Source: Lachnospiraceae bacterium
Lineage (GTDB): Bacteria; Bacillota; Clostridia; Lachnospirales; Lachnospiraceae
Reading direction: 5' to 3'
Length of the DNA stretch: 33,382 bases
Assembly (NCBI GenBank): GCA_024691125.1
Contig: JAILNV010000180.1
Span: forward strand, 1-33,382
The position numbers were made by a program, and so were the translations under genes. How positions within the stretch are numbered: the first letter of the stretch is position 1; every line of letters begins with the position of its first letter. Under the pieces are notes generated by a model, which saw nothing but the letters and a program-made list of their open reading frames with translations, had not been told where the DNA came from and made no database searches. Shown one piece after another: positions 7,712 to 16,837 of this stretch.

Positions 7712-8089
7712 ATGATGATCATAGATATTGATTTATTTAAGTCAATCAATGATGAATACGGACATGCAGCCGGTGATAAGACACTTAAGCGCTTTGCCAG
7801 GGTTATCAGGGACTGTTTTAAAGAAGAGCAGACAGATATCGGACGCTGGGGAGGTGAGGAGTTTGTTGTGGTGTGTTATAACAGGAATCTTGATGAGACA
7901 GTGAAGATTGCCGATGAATTAAGGTCGACAATAGCTGATACTTCTATGACGGGCTCCAGAAATATTACGTGCAGTATTGGTGTAACGGAAGTCAGGGAAA
8001 ATGATAAGTATGAAGATGCATTCGGACGGATGGATAAGGCTTTGTATAATGCCAAGTTATCCGGAAGAAACAGAGTGGAAGCCGGTTGA
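7712..8089 (+). pseudogene. GGDEF diguanylate cyclase, 5'-truncated
   Basis: The 125-residue frame carries most of a GGDEF domain: metal-binding Asp in MMIIDIDLFKSIND, the active-site loop RWGGEEF (residues 45-51) and the closing MDKALYNAKLSGRNRV. GGDEF enzymes make cyclic di-GMP from GTP. The usual start of the domain (D-x-L-T-G-L-x-N-R, about 35 residues earlier) is missing, and a TAG at 7694-7696 closes the frame upstream. An AAGGAT box 9 bases before the ATG could allow translation, so a short product is possible. Because the N-terminal GTP and metal site is incomplete, I regard it as a remnant. It sits between the transporter and the histidine kinase. Confidence 0.7.
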
Positions 8090-8163
8090 TCCGGTTCAGG
8101 AGCTATAGTATCACCGATTCAGCGGCTGATAGGTGGACAGATATATTCAGAGAGGATGAATAC

Positions 8164-9927
8164 ATGGTAAAAAAAATAAAAAGTCTGCTGTCAGATGCTG
8201 AACTGGATTTTCAGAGCAAGTCTTTTGTCCTTCTGTCAGTAATCGCATTGGCAGGTCTGTTTTTGGCACTGATAAGCGGTATTATTCTTGGTCAGTCATT
8301 TATGGCCAATCTTTCTGTCTTTATTGAATTTGTTCTGTTCTCCGGAATATTCTATATGGCGGTTTTTCATAACCGGATAAGAATTGCAATGATGACAATA
8401 GCGTTCTTTCTTATCTTTGTGTTTCTCCCTGCGGCTTTTTTTACAAGCGGTGGAGCAGCGGGAGGCACACCGGTCTGGTTTGCTTTTACCACCCTTTATA
8501 TTGTTATGACGTTGTCCGGAAGACCGAAGATCTTTTTCCTTGGTACTAATGTTATTGTCGTGATCGTATGCTGGTGGGTCGGATATACACATCCCGAAAC
8601 CGTAACGGAATTTACCCGGAAAGAGGCATATTACGATTCCTTTTTTACACTTCTTATTGTTGGCATCATAATGACTATGCTCTTAAGCTATCAGGCTCTT
8701 TTGTTCAGGAGAGAAAATGAACGTGTAAACAGACAGAAGAAGGAGATTGAAGAGCTCAACCGCGTACAGAAACGTTTCTTCTCATTCATGAGTCATGAGA
8801 TCCGCACCCCTGTAAATGCCATATTGGGAACAAATGAAATGCTGCTCCGGAGGAAGGATATTCCGGAGGAAATCCGTGAGGATGCGTATAATGTTCAGAA
8901 TGCCGGTAAGATGCTTCTTGCGATCATCAATGATATTCTTGACCTCTCCAGAATAGAAGCCGGGAATATGGAAATCATTCCGGTTGAGTACAGAGTAGCG
9001 GAAATGATATCCGAGATCGTTAACATGATTAGGGTAAGAGCTGCTGACAAAGGCCTGGCATTTGAGGTTGATGCCGATCCGGATATTCCATCAGGACTTA
9101 TGGGCGATGAAATAAGGATCAAACAGATAATCATCAACCTTCTGACCAATGCGGTAAAGTATACGGAAAAGGGTTCAGTAAAGCTTGGCATTAAGTCGGA
9201 AAAAACAGATGCTGATCATATCATGCTTATTATTTCCGTCAGGGATACGGGTATAGGGATCAAGAAGGAACTTATGTCCGCACTGTTTGATGAGTTCAAA
9301 AGGATGGATATTGAAAAGAACAGAAATATAGAAGGCACCGGGCTTGGGCTGTCCATCGTAAAACAGCTGGTAAATCTGATGGATGGAGAAATACACGTTG
9401 ACAGCGTATATGGAGAAGGCACGGAGTTTACTGTAAGTCTTCTTCAGGGTGTTACGGATCCGGAAAGAATCGGCAAGACAGACATCACGGCTCATTCAAA
9501 GCCTCAGGCCGGGAATGACCGTCCGTTCAAGGCGCCTGAAGCAAAAATACTGATCGTTGATGACAATAAGGTGAATATTGCGGTTGAAAAGGGGCTTCTG
9601 CGTAATACAGGCATGCAGATTGACACTGCATTGAGCGGTCCGGAAGCGCTTGAACTTACATTAAAGAATAAATACGACTGTATACTTATGGACCATTTCA
9701 TGCCGGGAATGGATGGCATTGAATGTCTTAAGCATATACGCAGCCAGGCTGAAGGAATGTGTAACGAAGTACCGGTGATAATACTTACGGCAAACGCCGA
9801 AGGCGAAAATCAGGAGCTATACAAAGAGGCCGGTTTCGATGGCAGACTCTCCAAGCCTGTCTCGGGAAGCAGTCTTGAAGGCGAGCTTATAAAGCATATT
9901 CCAAAGGATAAGATCAAGTATGATTAA
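8164..9927 (+). CDS. Hybrid sensor histidine kinase with receiver domain
   Basis: From the ATG at 8164 (AGAGAGGA upstream) the protein has 587 residues. About six membrane helices fill residues 20-182 and form the sensor. A short coiled coil leads to the phospho-acceptor His211 (FMSHEIRTP). The ATP-binding domain has N-box Asn329, DTGIGI (361-366) and GTGLGLS (391-397). The receiver (461-580) has the acidic pair Asp466-Asp467, phospho-acceptor Asp510 and Lys564. All catalytic residues are present, so it should autophosphorylate and relay to its own receiver. There is no DNA-binding output domain; an Hpt or separate regulator would be needed. The open frame extends upstream to a TTG at 8086, but that lacks a ribosome binding site. 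Confidence 0.92.
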   Translation: MVKKIKSLLSDAELDFQSKSFVLLSVIALAGLFLALISGIILGQSFMANLSVFIEFVLFSGIFYMAVFHNRIRIAMMTIAFFLIFVFLPAAFFTSGGAAGGTPVWFAFTTLYIVMTLSGRPKIFFLGTNVIVVIVCWWVGYTHPETVTEFTRKEAYYDSFFTLLIVGIIMTMLLSYQALLFRRENERVNRQKKEIEELNRVQKRFFSFMSHEIRTPVNAILGTNEMLLRRKDIPEEIREDAYNVQNAGKMLLAIINDILDLSRIEAGNMEIIPVEYRVAEMISEIVNMIRVRAADKGLAFEVDADPDIPSGLMGDEIRIKQIIINLLTNAVKYTEKGSVKLGIKSEKTDADHIMLIISVRDTGIGIKKELMSALFDEFKRMDIEKNRNIEGTGLGLSIVKQLVNLMDGEIHVDSVYGEGTEFTVSLLQGVTDPERIGKTDITAHSKPQAGNDRPFKAPEAKILIVDDNKVNIAVEKGLLRNTGMQIDTALSGPEALELTLKNKYDCILMDHFMPGMDGIECLKHIRSQAEGMCNEVPVIILTANAEGENQELYKEAGFDGRLSKPVSGSSLEGELIKHIPKDKIKYD

Positions 9928-9946
9928 AGGCTTTATTAAAAGCCTT
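9927..9946. terminator. Weak hairpin between convergent genes
   Basis: AAGGCTTT (9927-9934) pairs with AAAGCCTT (9939-9946). It lies between the convergent kinase and metallophosphatase genes. The T tract is poor on both strands, so its strength is doubtful. Confidence 0.45.
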
Positions 9947-9951
9947 ATAAG

Positions 9952-10935
9952 CTATTTTAGCTTAATATCAAGTGCCTGTCCGGCAAATGCGGGACCGGTG
10001 ATTATCTGGAGCGTTTTATTATTGAGCATTTCCCTGTGATAGAAATGTACATGTCCGGCAAGTACCAAAACGACAGGGCTCTCGTCACCGAGAACAAGAT
10101 CAATGAATTCTCTGGTTACGGAGTCGGGCAGGCAGCCATTCTTGCCTATGAACAGCCTGATCTTATCCCTGGGAACACCATATTCCTCCTCACATCTTTT
10201 GAGAAGCTGTGAGGATCCTGTTACAGGTTCTATAGGTACATGAACAACAAGAACTATGGGTTTATCCTCAGATACTATTTTTTTGAACGCCTTAAGCACT
10301 TCGGGTGCGACCTGATTATTCCTGTCATCTACAGTGAAGATCGTAACTTCGTCAAACTGCCTGATCTGGTATTCGGTTCCGTCCCGGAATTCTTTTAGTC
10401 TGGGCAGATAAGTATTGTAAGCTTTCTCTGTGAAGTACTCTCTTCCGTACTCAAAGTCATGATTTCCCATGGAATACAGATAAGGTTTGTCAAGAGAGGA
10501 CAGTGCACTTCTTACATGGTCTATTGAGGCATACATAGCTGAATCTATAATGTCTCCGCCCATTAAGACTATCTTTGCATCGCTTGTATTTGCGGCATTT
10601 ATCAGAGCATCAAATCTGTCGTGTGCTTCGATTCCGTCAGTTTTATACAGAACGCTTCTTTGAAATGCTTTACCGGTCAGATCCATATCTCTGTTATCGC
10701 ACAGTGAAATATGTGAATCTGCAAGAAAGAAGATTTCAAACGGTTCTTCAATACCTTCAACATCTATAACTTCTTCGGTGATATTTACAGGAACTTCCGG
10801 TTCTGATATTTCCGTTGTTTTCTCGTTGCTTTTCTTTGTATTGTTTACGCATCCGGTTACAGAAATCAGCATCGACAAAAGACAAATGAAACAGAGAACC
10901 ATTCTCTGCTTTATTTTAGGTTCTTTTTCCAACAC
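9952..10935 (-). CDS. Lipoprotein calcineurin-like metallophosphatase
   Basis: The 327-residue protein begins with a signal sequence ending in the lipobox VTGC (Cys29), so it should be a lipid-anchored surface protein. The metallophosphatase motifs appear in order: LADSH (Asp73, His75), GGD (126-128), GNHD (157-160), VVHVP and the closing GHVHFYH. These ligate two metal ions and hydrolyse phosphomonoesters or diesters; the substrate cannot be told from sequence. The start is probably the GTG at 10933-10935, because GGGGAGG lies 8 bases before it. A TTGCCA/TATAAT promoter is seen further upstream. It is convergent to the histidine kinase and divergent from the YfhO-like gene. Confidence 0.88.
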   Translation of the reverse strand: MLEKEPKIKQRMVLCFICLLSMLISVTGCVNNTKKSNEKTTEISEPEVPVNITEEVIDVEGIEEPFEIFFLADSHISLCDNRDMDLTGKAFQRSVLYKTDGIEAHDRFDALINAANTSDAKIVLMGGDIIDSAMYASIDHVRSALSSLDKPYLYSMGNHDFEYGREYFTEKAYNTYLPRLKEFRDGTEYQIRQFDEVTIFTVDDRNNQVAPEVLKAFKKIVSEDKPIVLVVHVPIEPVTGSSQLLKRCEEEYGVPRDKIRLFIGKNGCLPDSVTREFIDLVLGDESPVVLVLAGHVHFYHREMLNNKTLQIITGPAFAGQALDIKLK

Positions 10936-10986
10936 TGCTTACGCCTCCCCCTATCTTCACCTTATGGTTTTAATACAGTATATATT

Positions 10987-11016
10987 ATTATAGTATCTTT
11001 TTGATCAGGTTGGCAA
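10987..11016 (-). promoter_or_regulatory. Promoter of the metallophosphatase gene
   Basis: On the minus strand TTGCCA (11011-11016) and TATAAT (10987-10992) are separated by 18 bases. The -35 box overlaps a partial copy of the recurring GTTACA element, which faces the divergent YfhO-like gene. Confidence 0.65.
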
Positions 11017-11030
11017 TAGTTACAGATGAG
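11014..11030 (+). repeat. Recurring intergenic element, partial copy
   Basis: CAATAGTTACAGATGAG matches the right half of the element seen best at 21713-21742 (AATAGTTACAGATAAG there). The left half (CTGTTCTG) is not conserved. It lies about 75-90 bases before the likely starts of the YfhO-like gene. Confidence 0.5.
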
Positions 11031-11104
11031 TAAGATAGTTGCAGGCAATAGGAAAAAAACTTATAATTAAGATTGGAATTAAGAAGAAGTCAATGGAGTC
11101 GGTT

Positions 11105-13675
11105 ATGGGTAAAATAAAGCTTTGGTTAGGCAGAAGTGTAATATATATCTGCGCTTTTACAGTACCGTTTTTGATGGTTCAGTTATTTTTTGCAATATGC
11201 AGGGTGTATCCTTACGGTCCATTCTCGATACTTACGGGCGATATGGATCTTGAATTCGTTAACTTCTATTCATATTATCTAAAAACCTTCAGTTCAAAGA
11301 GTGATCACTTTTATATGTTGGCCAAAACCCTGGGAGGTGAATACCCGGGGCTTGCCGCTTTTCAGCTGCATGATCCGCTGTTATTCATACTGTTCCTGTT
11401 CCCCGGTGAAAGGATAGCAGTGGGAATAGAGCAGTATTTTGCGCTCCAGATATCGGTGGCGGGTCTTTCTGCTTCCATACTGCTTAACGGCAGGTACAGA
11501 AAAACATGGATGTCCATTCTGTTTTCAACAGCATATTCCTTCTGCGCTTTCTTCTTTGGATATCTGGTACTGACTATCTATTTCGGTGCGCTTGCCATAC
11601 TGCCGCTTGTCATATATTTCTTTCTTAAAGCGCTTGACGATAAGAAATATGAGATCCCGTATATCGTGGTCACAGCCCTGTATATTTATATCAATTTTCA
11701 CATGGGTTTTATGCTGGTGATCTTTATGGTGCTCCTGTTTATATCAAGGATAATTGAGGATGGGGCGGTGTTAAAGAAGCTTCCCATGTTTATACTGTCG
11801 GGCGCGACCATACTGATGATTGACGGCTATTTCCTCATACGGACCGGTCTGTCTTTGCTTGGAGCCAAGACCACAGAAGGAGCTGATTACGGGATATACA
11901 GGAGATTCGCGTATAATCAGCTGTTCGCAGGTCTGTTTTCGGGGACCTCATGGAGTGAGCGGATGCCTCTTATATATTGCTCAGTGGCCGCTGTGTTCTT
12001 TGCCCTTATATATTTTATTTCCAAAGAATACGGTATAAGGGAAAAGCTTGCCAACCTGTTCCTGATAGCGGCAGTGAGCGTGAGTATGTGGATAAATATA
12101 CTGGATACGGTATGGCATGGTTTTAATAATCCTGAGGGCTTCTATTGGAGATATGCATATTATATAAGTCTCATTCTTATAGTTCTCGGATACAAAGGAT
12201 TCGTTTCACTTGTTTATGGAGATAGTGTAAAAAAGAAATCTGTAATAAAATCAACAGCTGCAGCTTTTGTTATCTGCTTCTACATGGTATGGCTTGCAGT
12301 ATCGGGAAATATGTATATGGATATGCCGAGACAGCTCATAAATACTCTGATCGTTGCCGGAATAACTGCAGGAACGTTTATAATAATCATAAATGACCGG
12401 ATCAGGATATTTGGGATGATCCTGATCGTTCTGATTTCGGTTGGTGATATGTTATATAATGCACGGATATCATATATGAAGCTTAATTCCAATGATGGTA
12501 ATCTTCCCCTTATGAGCAGGTTTGAGGAGGATTATATATCAATAAAGGATGTGATCGATGCCGTAAAGACAAGGGATGGCGGGATGTACCGTATAGAAAA
12601 GGATTTCGACAGGGCGGTTAACGATCCCGCGATGTTTGACTATATAGGGATGTCTCATGACAGTTCCTGTGAAAAAGATGCAATTATTGACTGGCTTATG
12701 AACTTCGGCTTCAACAGAACCGTATATTATACGTATTATAACGGTGGCAGTACATCCTTTGTCGATATGCTTTTCGGCATAAAATATTATGTATCACGGT
12801 TTGACGGAATAGAGAAACCATATCAGAGGCTGCCATATGAAGGAAAGTATTATTTGTATGAGAATAAATATGCTCTGCCGATGGCATTCGGTGCGCCCTG
12901 CGGGTTCAGGAATTATGTTTTTGACAAAGATAAGAATACCTTCAAAAAGCAGAATGAAATAGCTGCTCTGTGGGGCAGTAAGAATGATATTTATCTAAAG
13001 GCAGATGTAAAGCAGGAACCTGTGAATGTTGCGGAAGATGAGGAAGGTCATTATGTCAGGACGGGTGAAGACAGCCGGATAGATTATTATATAACGGTAA
13101 CAGAGAACATGCCGTTGTATTTCTTCTTTTCCGCTCCTGAAAGACATCCGGCAGAGCTTTATATTAATGATAAATTCACAGAACTGTATTTTACTGAGAA
13201 GCATTGGGGCGTTGTATGCGCCGGAACCTATAATAAGGGTGATACTGTAAAAGTAAGTCTTAAGCTTCTTGGTGAAAATATAAGGATATCGGAAGCAAGC
13301 TTTTATTACGAGGATGAGGAAGCTATACGGGAATGGAGCAAGCTGGCGGCGTCTTTGAATGAAGGAGTCGGTGAGCTTAATGAGATAACAAGTTCGCATA
13401 TGGTCTTTAATACCGATTTCAATAAGGACAGTCTGGTTGTATTATCCATACCGTATGACAGGGACTTCAGGATAAGAGTGGACGGAAAGAGGGTAAAACA
13501 GATACCCTCTCTAGAGATGCTCATGGGTATAGATATACCGGCAGGCAGACACAGCGTGGAACTAAGATACATTCCGGATGGCACGGTTGCAGGCATTTTC
13601 GTGTCCGTACTTGGCATTGCTATGTTTGTTATCTTCTTCTGTATAAGGTTCCGAAGGGATAAGACCCTGTCATGA
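11105..13675 (+). CDS. YfhO-family large membrane protein
   Basis: This long protein (856 residues from this start) has about a dozen hydrophobic helices in its first 450 residues. An extracytoplasmic soluble domain follows, and a final helix just before the basic end (CIRFRRDK). The first loop after helix 1 (YPYGPFSILTGDMDLEF) and the FSSKSDHFYMLAKTLGGEYPGL stretch are typical of YfhO (PF09586). Those proteins are GT-C-fold relatives that help glycosylate lipoteichoic acid or other surface polymers with polyprenyl-linked sugars. The open frame extends to a TTG at 11039. I prefer the ATG at 11105, with TGGAG 6 bases upstream; ATG 11093 is also possible. A terminator follows immediately. Confidence 0.85.
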   Translation: MGKIKLWLGRSVIYICAFTVPFLMVQLFFAICRVYPYGPFSILTGDMDLEFVNFYSYYLKTFSSKSDHFYMLAKTLGGEYPGLAAFQLHDPLLFILFLFPGERIAVGIEQYFALQISVAGLSASILLNGRYRKTWMSILFSTAYSFCAFFFGYLVLTIYFGALAILPLVIYFFLKALDDKKYEIPYIVVTALYIYINFHMGFMLVIFMVLLFISRIIEDGAVLKKLPMFILSGATILMIDGYFLIRTGLSLLGAKTTEGADYGIYRRFAYNQLFAGLFSGTSWSERMPLIYCSVAAVFFALIYFISKEYGIREKLANLFLIAAVSVSMWINILDTVWHGFNNPEGFYWRYAYYISLILIVLGYKGFVSLVYGDSVKKKSVIKSTAAAFVICFYMVWLAVSGNMYMDMPRQLINTLIVAGITAGTFIIIINDRIRIFGMILIVLISVGDMLYNARISYMKLNSNDGNLPLMSRFEEDYISIKDVIDAVKTRDGGMYRIEKDFDRAVNDPAMFDYIGMSHDSSCEKDAIIDWLMNFGFNRTVYYTYYNGGSTSFVDMLFGIKYYVSRFDGIEKPYQRLPYEGKYYLYENKYALPMAFGAPCGFRNYVFDKDKNTFKKQNEIAALWGSKNDIYLKADVKQEPVNVAEDEEGHYVRTGEDSRIDYYITVTENMPLYFFFSAPERHPAELYINDKFTELYFTEKHWGVVCAGTYNKGDTVKVSLKLLGENIRISEASFYYEDEEAIREWSKLAASLNEGVGELNEITSSHMVFNTDFNKDSLVVLSIPYDRDFRIRVDGKRVKQIPSLEMLMGIDIPAGRHSVELRYIPDGTVAGIFVSVLGIAMFVIFFCIRFRRDKTLS

Positions 13676-13702
13676 CATCGGAGATTCTTCCGATGTCTTT
13701 TT
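13674..13702 (+). terminator. Rho-independent terminator after the YfhO-like gene
   Basis: GACATCGGA (13674-13682) pairs with TCCGATGTC (13689-13697) around a 6-base loop, followed by five Ts. The stem overlaps the stop codon of the YfhO-like gene. Confidence 0.88.
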
Positions 13703-13713
13703 ATGGAAACAGA

Positions 13714-13732
13714 TATAATGGCATGGTATAAT
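13714..13732 (+). promoter_or_regulatory. Tandem -10-like boxes upstream of the PilZ gene
   Basis: Two perfect TATAAT hexamers lie at 13714-13719 and 13727-13732, after the terminator and about 70 bases before the PilZ gene. No good -35 box is seen for either; TGGAAA at 13704-13709 is 17 bases before the second. Confidence 0.5.
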
Positions 13733-13799
13733 GGTTAGTGATTATCCGGAAAAGGGTTTACAACAGAAACATTGAAGATCATGATGAGGCCTGATAATT

Positions 13800-14468
13800 A
13801 TGTTTATAGATGAAATCCCGATTAATTCAAAAATAACGATTGCGTTTAATTATGTTACGAAATCGACAAATATCGAAACAACGATCAAAAAAGTAAGCAC
13901 GAATACCAAAGTAAACAGATGCATTATCGCGAATGTTGCCAGGGTGGACAGCAAGATAGTCAATATAAATAATTTCAGAGGGAATATTACCGTGCGTTAT
14001 GCCAGACCCGGCGCTGCGCGGTGTGAAGTATGGAAGCAGGTCAAGGTCGTATACGACAGACCGAATAAGGAATATATTCTTCTTACCCCCAGAGCAAGTG
14101 AAAAACAGGAACGCAGACAGGCAATACGCATTCCGATGGGTATGGGAGCGACCGTGCAGATAGAAGGAGATGCAAGGCGGCATAACTGTACCCTTTATGA
14201 TATATCCAAAACAGGTATGGGTATCCGCATGGAAGCTTTGGATTATAAAGCGATAGGAAGAGTTTTTTCGGTGAATTTCACAGATCAGGGTGAACTTGCA
14301 GCGTTTCGTATCAATGGCAGGTGTGTAAGGGAAGTGGAGGATGAAAGCAAGGTTAAAATATATGGATGTACCATAAAACCATCACCTGAATTACTTGCCT
14401 ATTTACGCAAGAAACAGGTTAAGTACGGAAATACTGTCAAAGCATCGGGAAGAACTAAGGATGACTGA
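13800..14468 (+). CDS. PilZ-domain cyclic di-GMP binding protein (YcgR-like)
   Basis: The 222-residue protein has an N-terminal YcgR-like beta domain (about 5-98) followed by a PilZ domain. The PilZ c-di-GMP motifs are both present: R-R-x-x-x-R at 105-110 (RRQAIR) and D-x-S-x-x-G at 134-139 (DISKTG). It should be a cytosolic receptor that changes behaviour when c-di-GMP binds, as YcgR does for flagella or others do for exopolysaccharide synthesis. No flagellar genes are nearby; surface-glycan genes follow at 15 kb. It is probably co-transcribed with the small membrane-anchored gene, whose GGAGGAG ribosome binding site begins 3 bases after its stop. Start choice is the ATG; no strong Shine-Dalgarno is seen. 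Confidence 0.88.
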   Translation: MFIDEIPINSKITIAFNYVTKSTNIETTIKKVSTNTKVNRCIIANVARVDSKIVNINNFRGNITVRYARPGAARCEVWKQVKVVYDRPNKEYILLTPRASEKQERRQAIRIPMGMGATVQIEGDARRHNCTLYDISKTGMGIRMEALDYKAIGRVFSVNFTDQGELAAFRINGRCVREVEDESKVKIYGCTIKPSPELLAYLRKKQVKYGNTVKASGRTKDD

Positions 14469-14482
14469 TTGGAGGAGTGAGT

Positions 14483-14981
14483 ATGGATCAGAACCGGGCA
14501 AGGAAGATTATACTCATAATAAGCATATCGGCTTTGTGTCTGATACTTGGATTTAAGACCTTCTGTTTTACATGCCAAGCAGATGCAGCATCTTATAGAT
14601 CTGGATACCGAGTATGATATGCAGGAAAAGGAGGAAAATGAGGCGCTTGATAAGGAAAATGAACTGATCCTGGATATACACAAAAGTGAAGTGTCTGAGG
14701 GAATAGTGGTTACCGATCATATGACGACAATACAACTTAAGGTTAGTCCTTTTGACGGAAGCGTTGCACCGGTGCCATCAATGATCCTTTTTGATTCACT
14801 GGATGCTCATTTCCATGATAAGGAATTCGAAGAAAAGAAGGGAAATGTTGTAACCGTAACTACGGAGAATCAGGGAATAGCGATCAAGAGCGTTACCACG
14901 ATCCTGGCAGAGACCGGGGATATTTATGCTGCGCTTACAGGCGACCAGTGCGCGATAACGAATATAAGGATACACTCTTGA
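14483..14981 (+). pseudogene. Membrane-anchored protein of unknown function, split by a one-base shift
   Basis: GGAGGAG lies 5 bases before ATG 14483. The frame encodes MDQNRARK and a hydrophobic helix (IILIISISALCLILGF), then meets a stop at 14615-14617. Removing one T from TTTT at 14566-14569 joins it exactly to the longer downstream frame, which ends at 14981. That part starts with a charged coiled-coil stretch (KQMQHLIDLD through EEENEALDKEN-like residues) and a beta-rich domain of about 85 residues. The reconstructed protein of about 165 residues would be a bitopic membrane protein with an outer domain, of a shape like PilO or FtsL-type adaptors. I do not recognise the family. The shift may be real or a homopolymer error. 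Confidence 0.6.
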
Positions 14982-15005
14982 ACGGCAAATGAATTAAGGT
15001 ATAAT
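14978..15005 (+). promoter_or_regulatory. Promoter of the flippase gene
   Basis: TTGAAC (14978-14983) and TATAAT (15000-15005) are 16 bases apart. Transcription would begin near 15012, directly at the inverted copy of the recurring intergenic element. Confidence 0.7.
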
Positions 15006-15013
15006 ATATATTT

Positions 15014-15030
15014 TGTAACTATTAAGAACA
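15014..15030 (-). repeat. Recurring intergenic element, inverted copy
   Basis: TGTAACTATTAAGAACA is the reverse complement of TGTTCTTAATAGTTACA, one base different from the core TGTTCTGAATAGTTACA. It occupies the first transcribed bases of the flippase leader and ends 10 bases before its ATG. Confidence 0.65.
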
Positions 15031-15040
15031 AAGGTTTGAT

Positions 15041-16807
15041 ATGAGTATATTTAAGAAAATAAGTTATATATTCTCAACCAGGCAGAAGGTTCAGTCTGTC
15101 CTTCTGTGTATAGGTCTTTTCATAGGTGCTCTGTTTGAACTTGCGGGGGTGTCCCTTATAACCCAGCTTGTGTCGATAGTCACAGATCCCGGGAAGATAC
15201 ACAGCAATGCGCTTCTTAAGGGGGTATATGATGCATTCAACATGAAGGACGACAGGCAGTTCTTTCTGACTCTGGTTATAGGCCTGATCGTTGTATATCT
15301 GGTGAAAAATGCATATCTTCTGTGGATCAACTATGTTCAGTATACCTTTATCTATAATAACCAGCTCAGGCTTTCGGGAAGGCTTATAGACTGTTATCTA
15401 AAGAAACCATATACCTATCATCTTGATAAGAATTCTGCAGAAATGGTCAGGAATGTAATGCTTGATTCGGAACGTTTCTTCCAGATGCTCTTAAGTGTAT
15501 TCCTCATGCTTTCGGAGTTCCTTATATCTGCACTTTTGTGTATTTATCTTCTGACAGTGGACTGGTTCATTACGGTGTCGGTGGCTGTCATACTGGGTAT
15601 CTTTACGGGACTTTATCTGATTCTTTTTAAGAATAAGGCAAAGGAATACGGTAAGGAGAACCAGATATATGACGGCAAGATGCATCAGTCGATAAATCAG
15701 GCTCTCGGAGCAGTAAAGGATATAAAGATACTGCACCGTGAAAAATATTTTGTCGATGCCTTCTGCGGTTACGGAAAGAAGAAAATGAGAGCCGTAAGGA
15801 ATAATAATGTCTTGGGGCAGGCGCCGAAGTATGTTATAGAAACAGTCTGCATCGGAGCGATCCTTCTGGTCCTTGTGTTTAAGATATTCAGGGGTGAAGA
15901 TCTTAGTGCAATGATAACCCAGCTTGCGGCTTTTGCGGTAGCGGCCTTTAAGCTGCTTCCGTCGGTGAGCAAGATTAATAATTTCGCCAATCTGATCATC
16001 TTTTTAAAGCCGTCAGTGGATCTTATATACAGGGATATTAAGGATACCGAGGATATGAAGAATTTCGAGCTGACGGATGCAGACGGCAGTGAACCTGAAG
16101 CAACAGAAATCACAGTCAGCAATCTGACTTACAGATATCCGCATACGGAAAGAGATGTACTTAAAAATGTAAGCCTCAGTATACCTCTTGGATATGCAGT
16201 GGGCCTTATGGGTCCCACGGGAGCCGGTAAATCCACTCTTGCAGATATCATTCTCGGTATACTTACGCCTGCCGGAGGAACGGTATGTTACGGAACGATG
16301 AATGTCCATGAGCATCCGATCAAGTGGTCAAAGAAGCTGGCATATATACAGCAGTCCATTTATCTTGCGGATGAGACGATAAGAAACAATGTGGCTTTCG
16401 GCATTGAGGATGACAGGATCGATGAGGACAAGGTCTGGAAGGCGCTTGAAGAGGCTCAGATAAAGGACTTCGTAGAATCACTTCCCGAAGGTCTTGATAC
16501 AATGGTCGGAGAGAGGGGCGTGCGTCTGTCCGGAGGTCAGAGACAGCGCATCGGTATAGCAAGGGCACTGTATGATGATCCGGAAATACTGGTGCTCGAT
16601 GAAGCAACATCGGCGCTTGATAACGAAACGGAAAACGCTGTCATGGAAGCGATCGACAGTCTTATGGGCAGAAAGACTCTTATAATCATCGCGCACAGAC
16701 TTACAACTCTCAGGAACTGCCAGATTATCTTCAAGGTTGAAGACGGAGGCGTTCATGAGGTAAGCTACGAAGAAATAGAAAGCGGTTATCCGGAAGAAAA
16801 CAGTTAA
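15041..16807 (+). CDS. ABC transporter, PglK/MsbA-like lipid-linked glycan flippase
   Basis: The 588-residue half-transporter has a six-helix membrane domain (about residues 15-310) and a C-terminal ATPase. Walker A is GPTGAGKST, the signature RLSGGQRQR, Walker B ILVLDEATSALD and the switch His is in IIAHRLTTL. All are intact. It should work as a homodimer. The arrangement before two glycosyltransferases suggests export of a lipid-linked oligosaccharide or surface-glycan precursor, as for PglK; a peptide or drug exporter cannot be excluded. AAAGG lies 6 bases before the ATG. The next gene begins 30 bases after its stop, consistent with one transcript. Confidence 0.88.
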   Translation: MSIFKKISYIFSTRQKVQSVLLCIGLFIGALFELAGVSLITQLVSIVTDPGKIHSNALLKGVYDAFNMKDDRQFFLTLVIGLIVVYLVKNAYLLWINYVQYTFIYNNQLRLSGRLIDCYLKKPYTYHLDKNSAEMVRNVMLDSERFFQMLLSVFLMLSEFLISALLCIYLLTVDWFITVSVAVILGIFTGLYLILFKNKAKEYGKENQIYDGKMHQSINQALGAVKDIKILHREKYFVDAFCGYGKKKMRAVRNNNVLGQAPKYVIETVCIGAILLVLVFKIFRGEDLSAMITQLAAFAVAAFKLLPSVSKINNFANLIIFLKPSVDLIYRDIKDTEDMKNFELTDADGSEPEATEITVSNLTYRYPHTERDVLKNVSLSIPLGYAVGLMGPTGAGKSTLADIILGILTPAGGTVCYGTMNVHEHPIKWSKKLAYIQQSIYLADETIRNNVAFGIEDDRIDEDKVWKALEEAQIKDFVESLPEGLDTMVGERGVRLSGGQRQRIGIARALYDDPEILVLDEATSALDNETENAVMEAIDSLMGRKTLIIIAHRLTTLRNCQIIFKVEDGGVHEVSYEEIESGYPEENS

Positions 16808-16837
16808 TGCACATAGCAGTTATGAAGATGGAGAATA

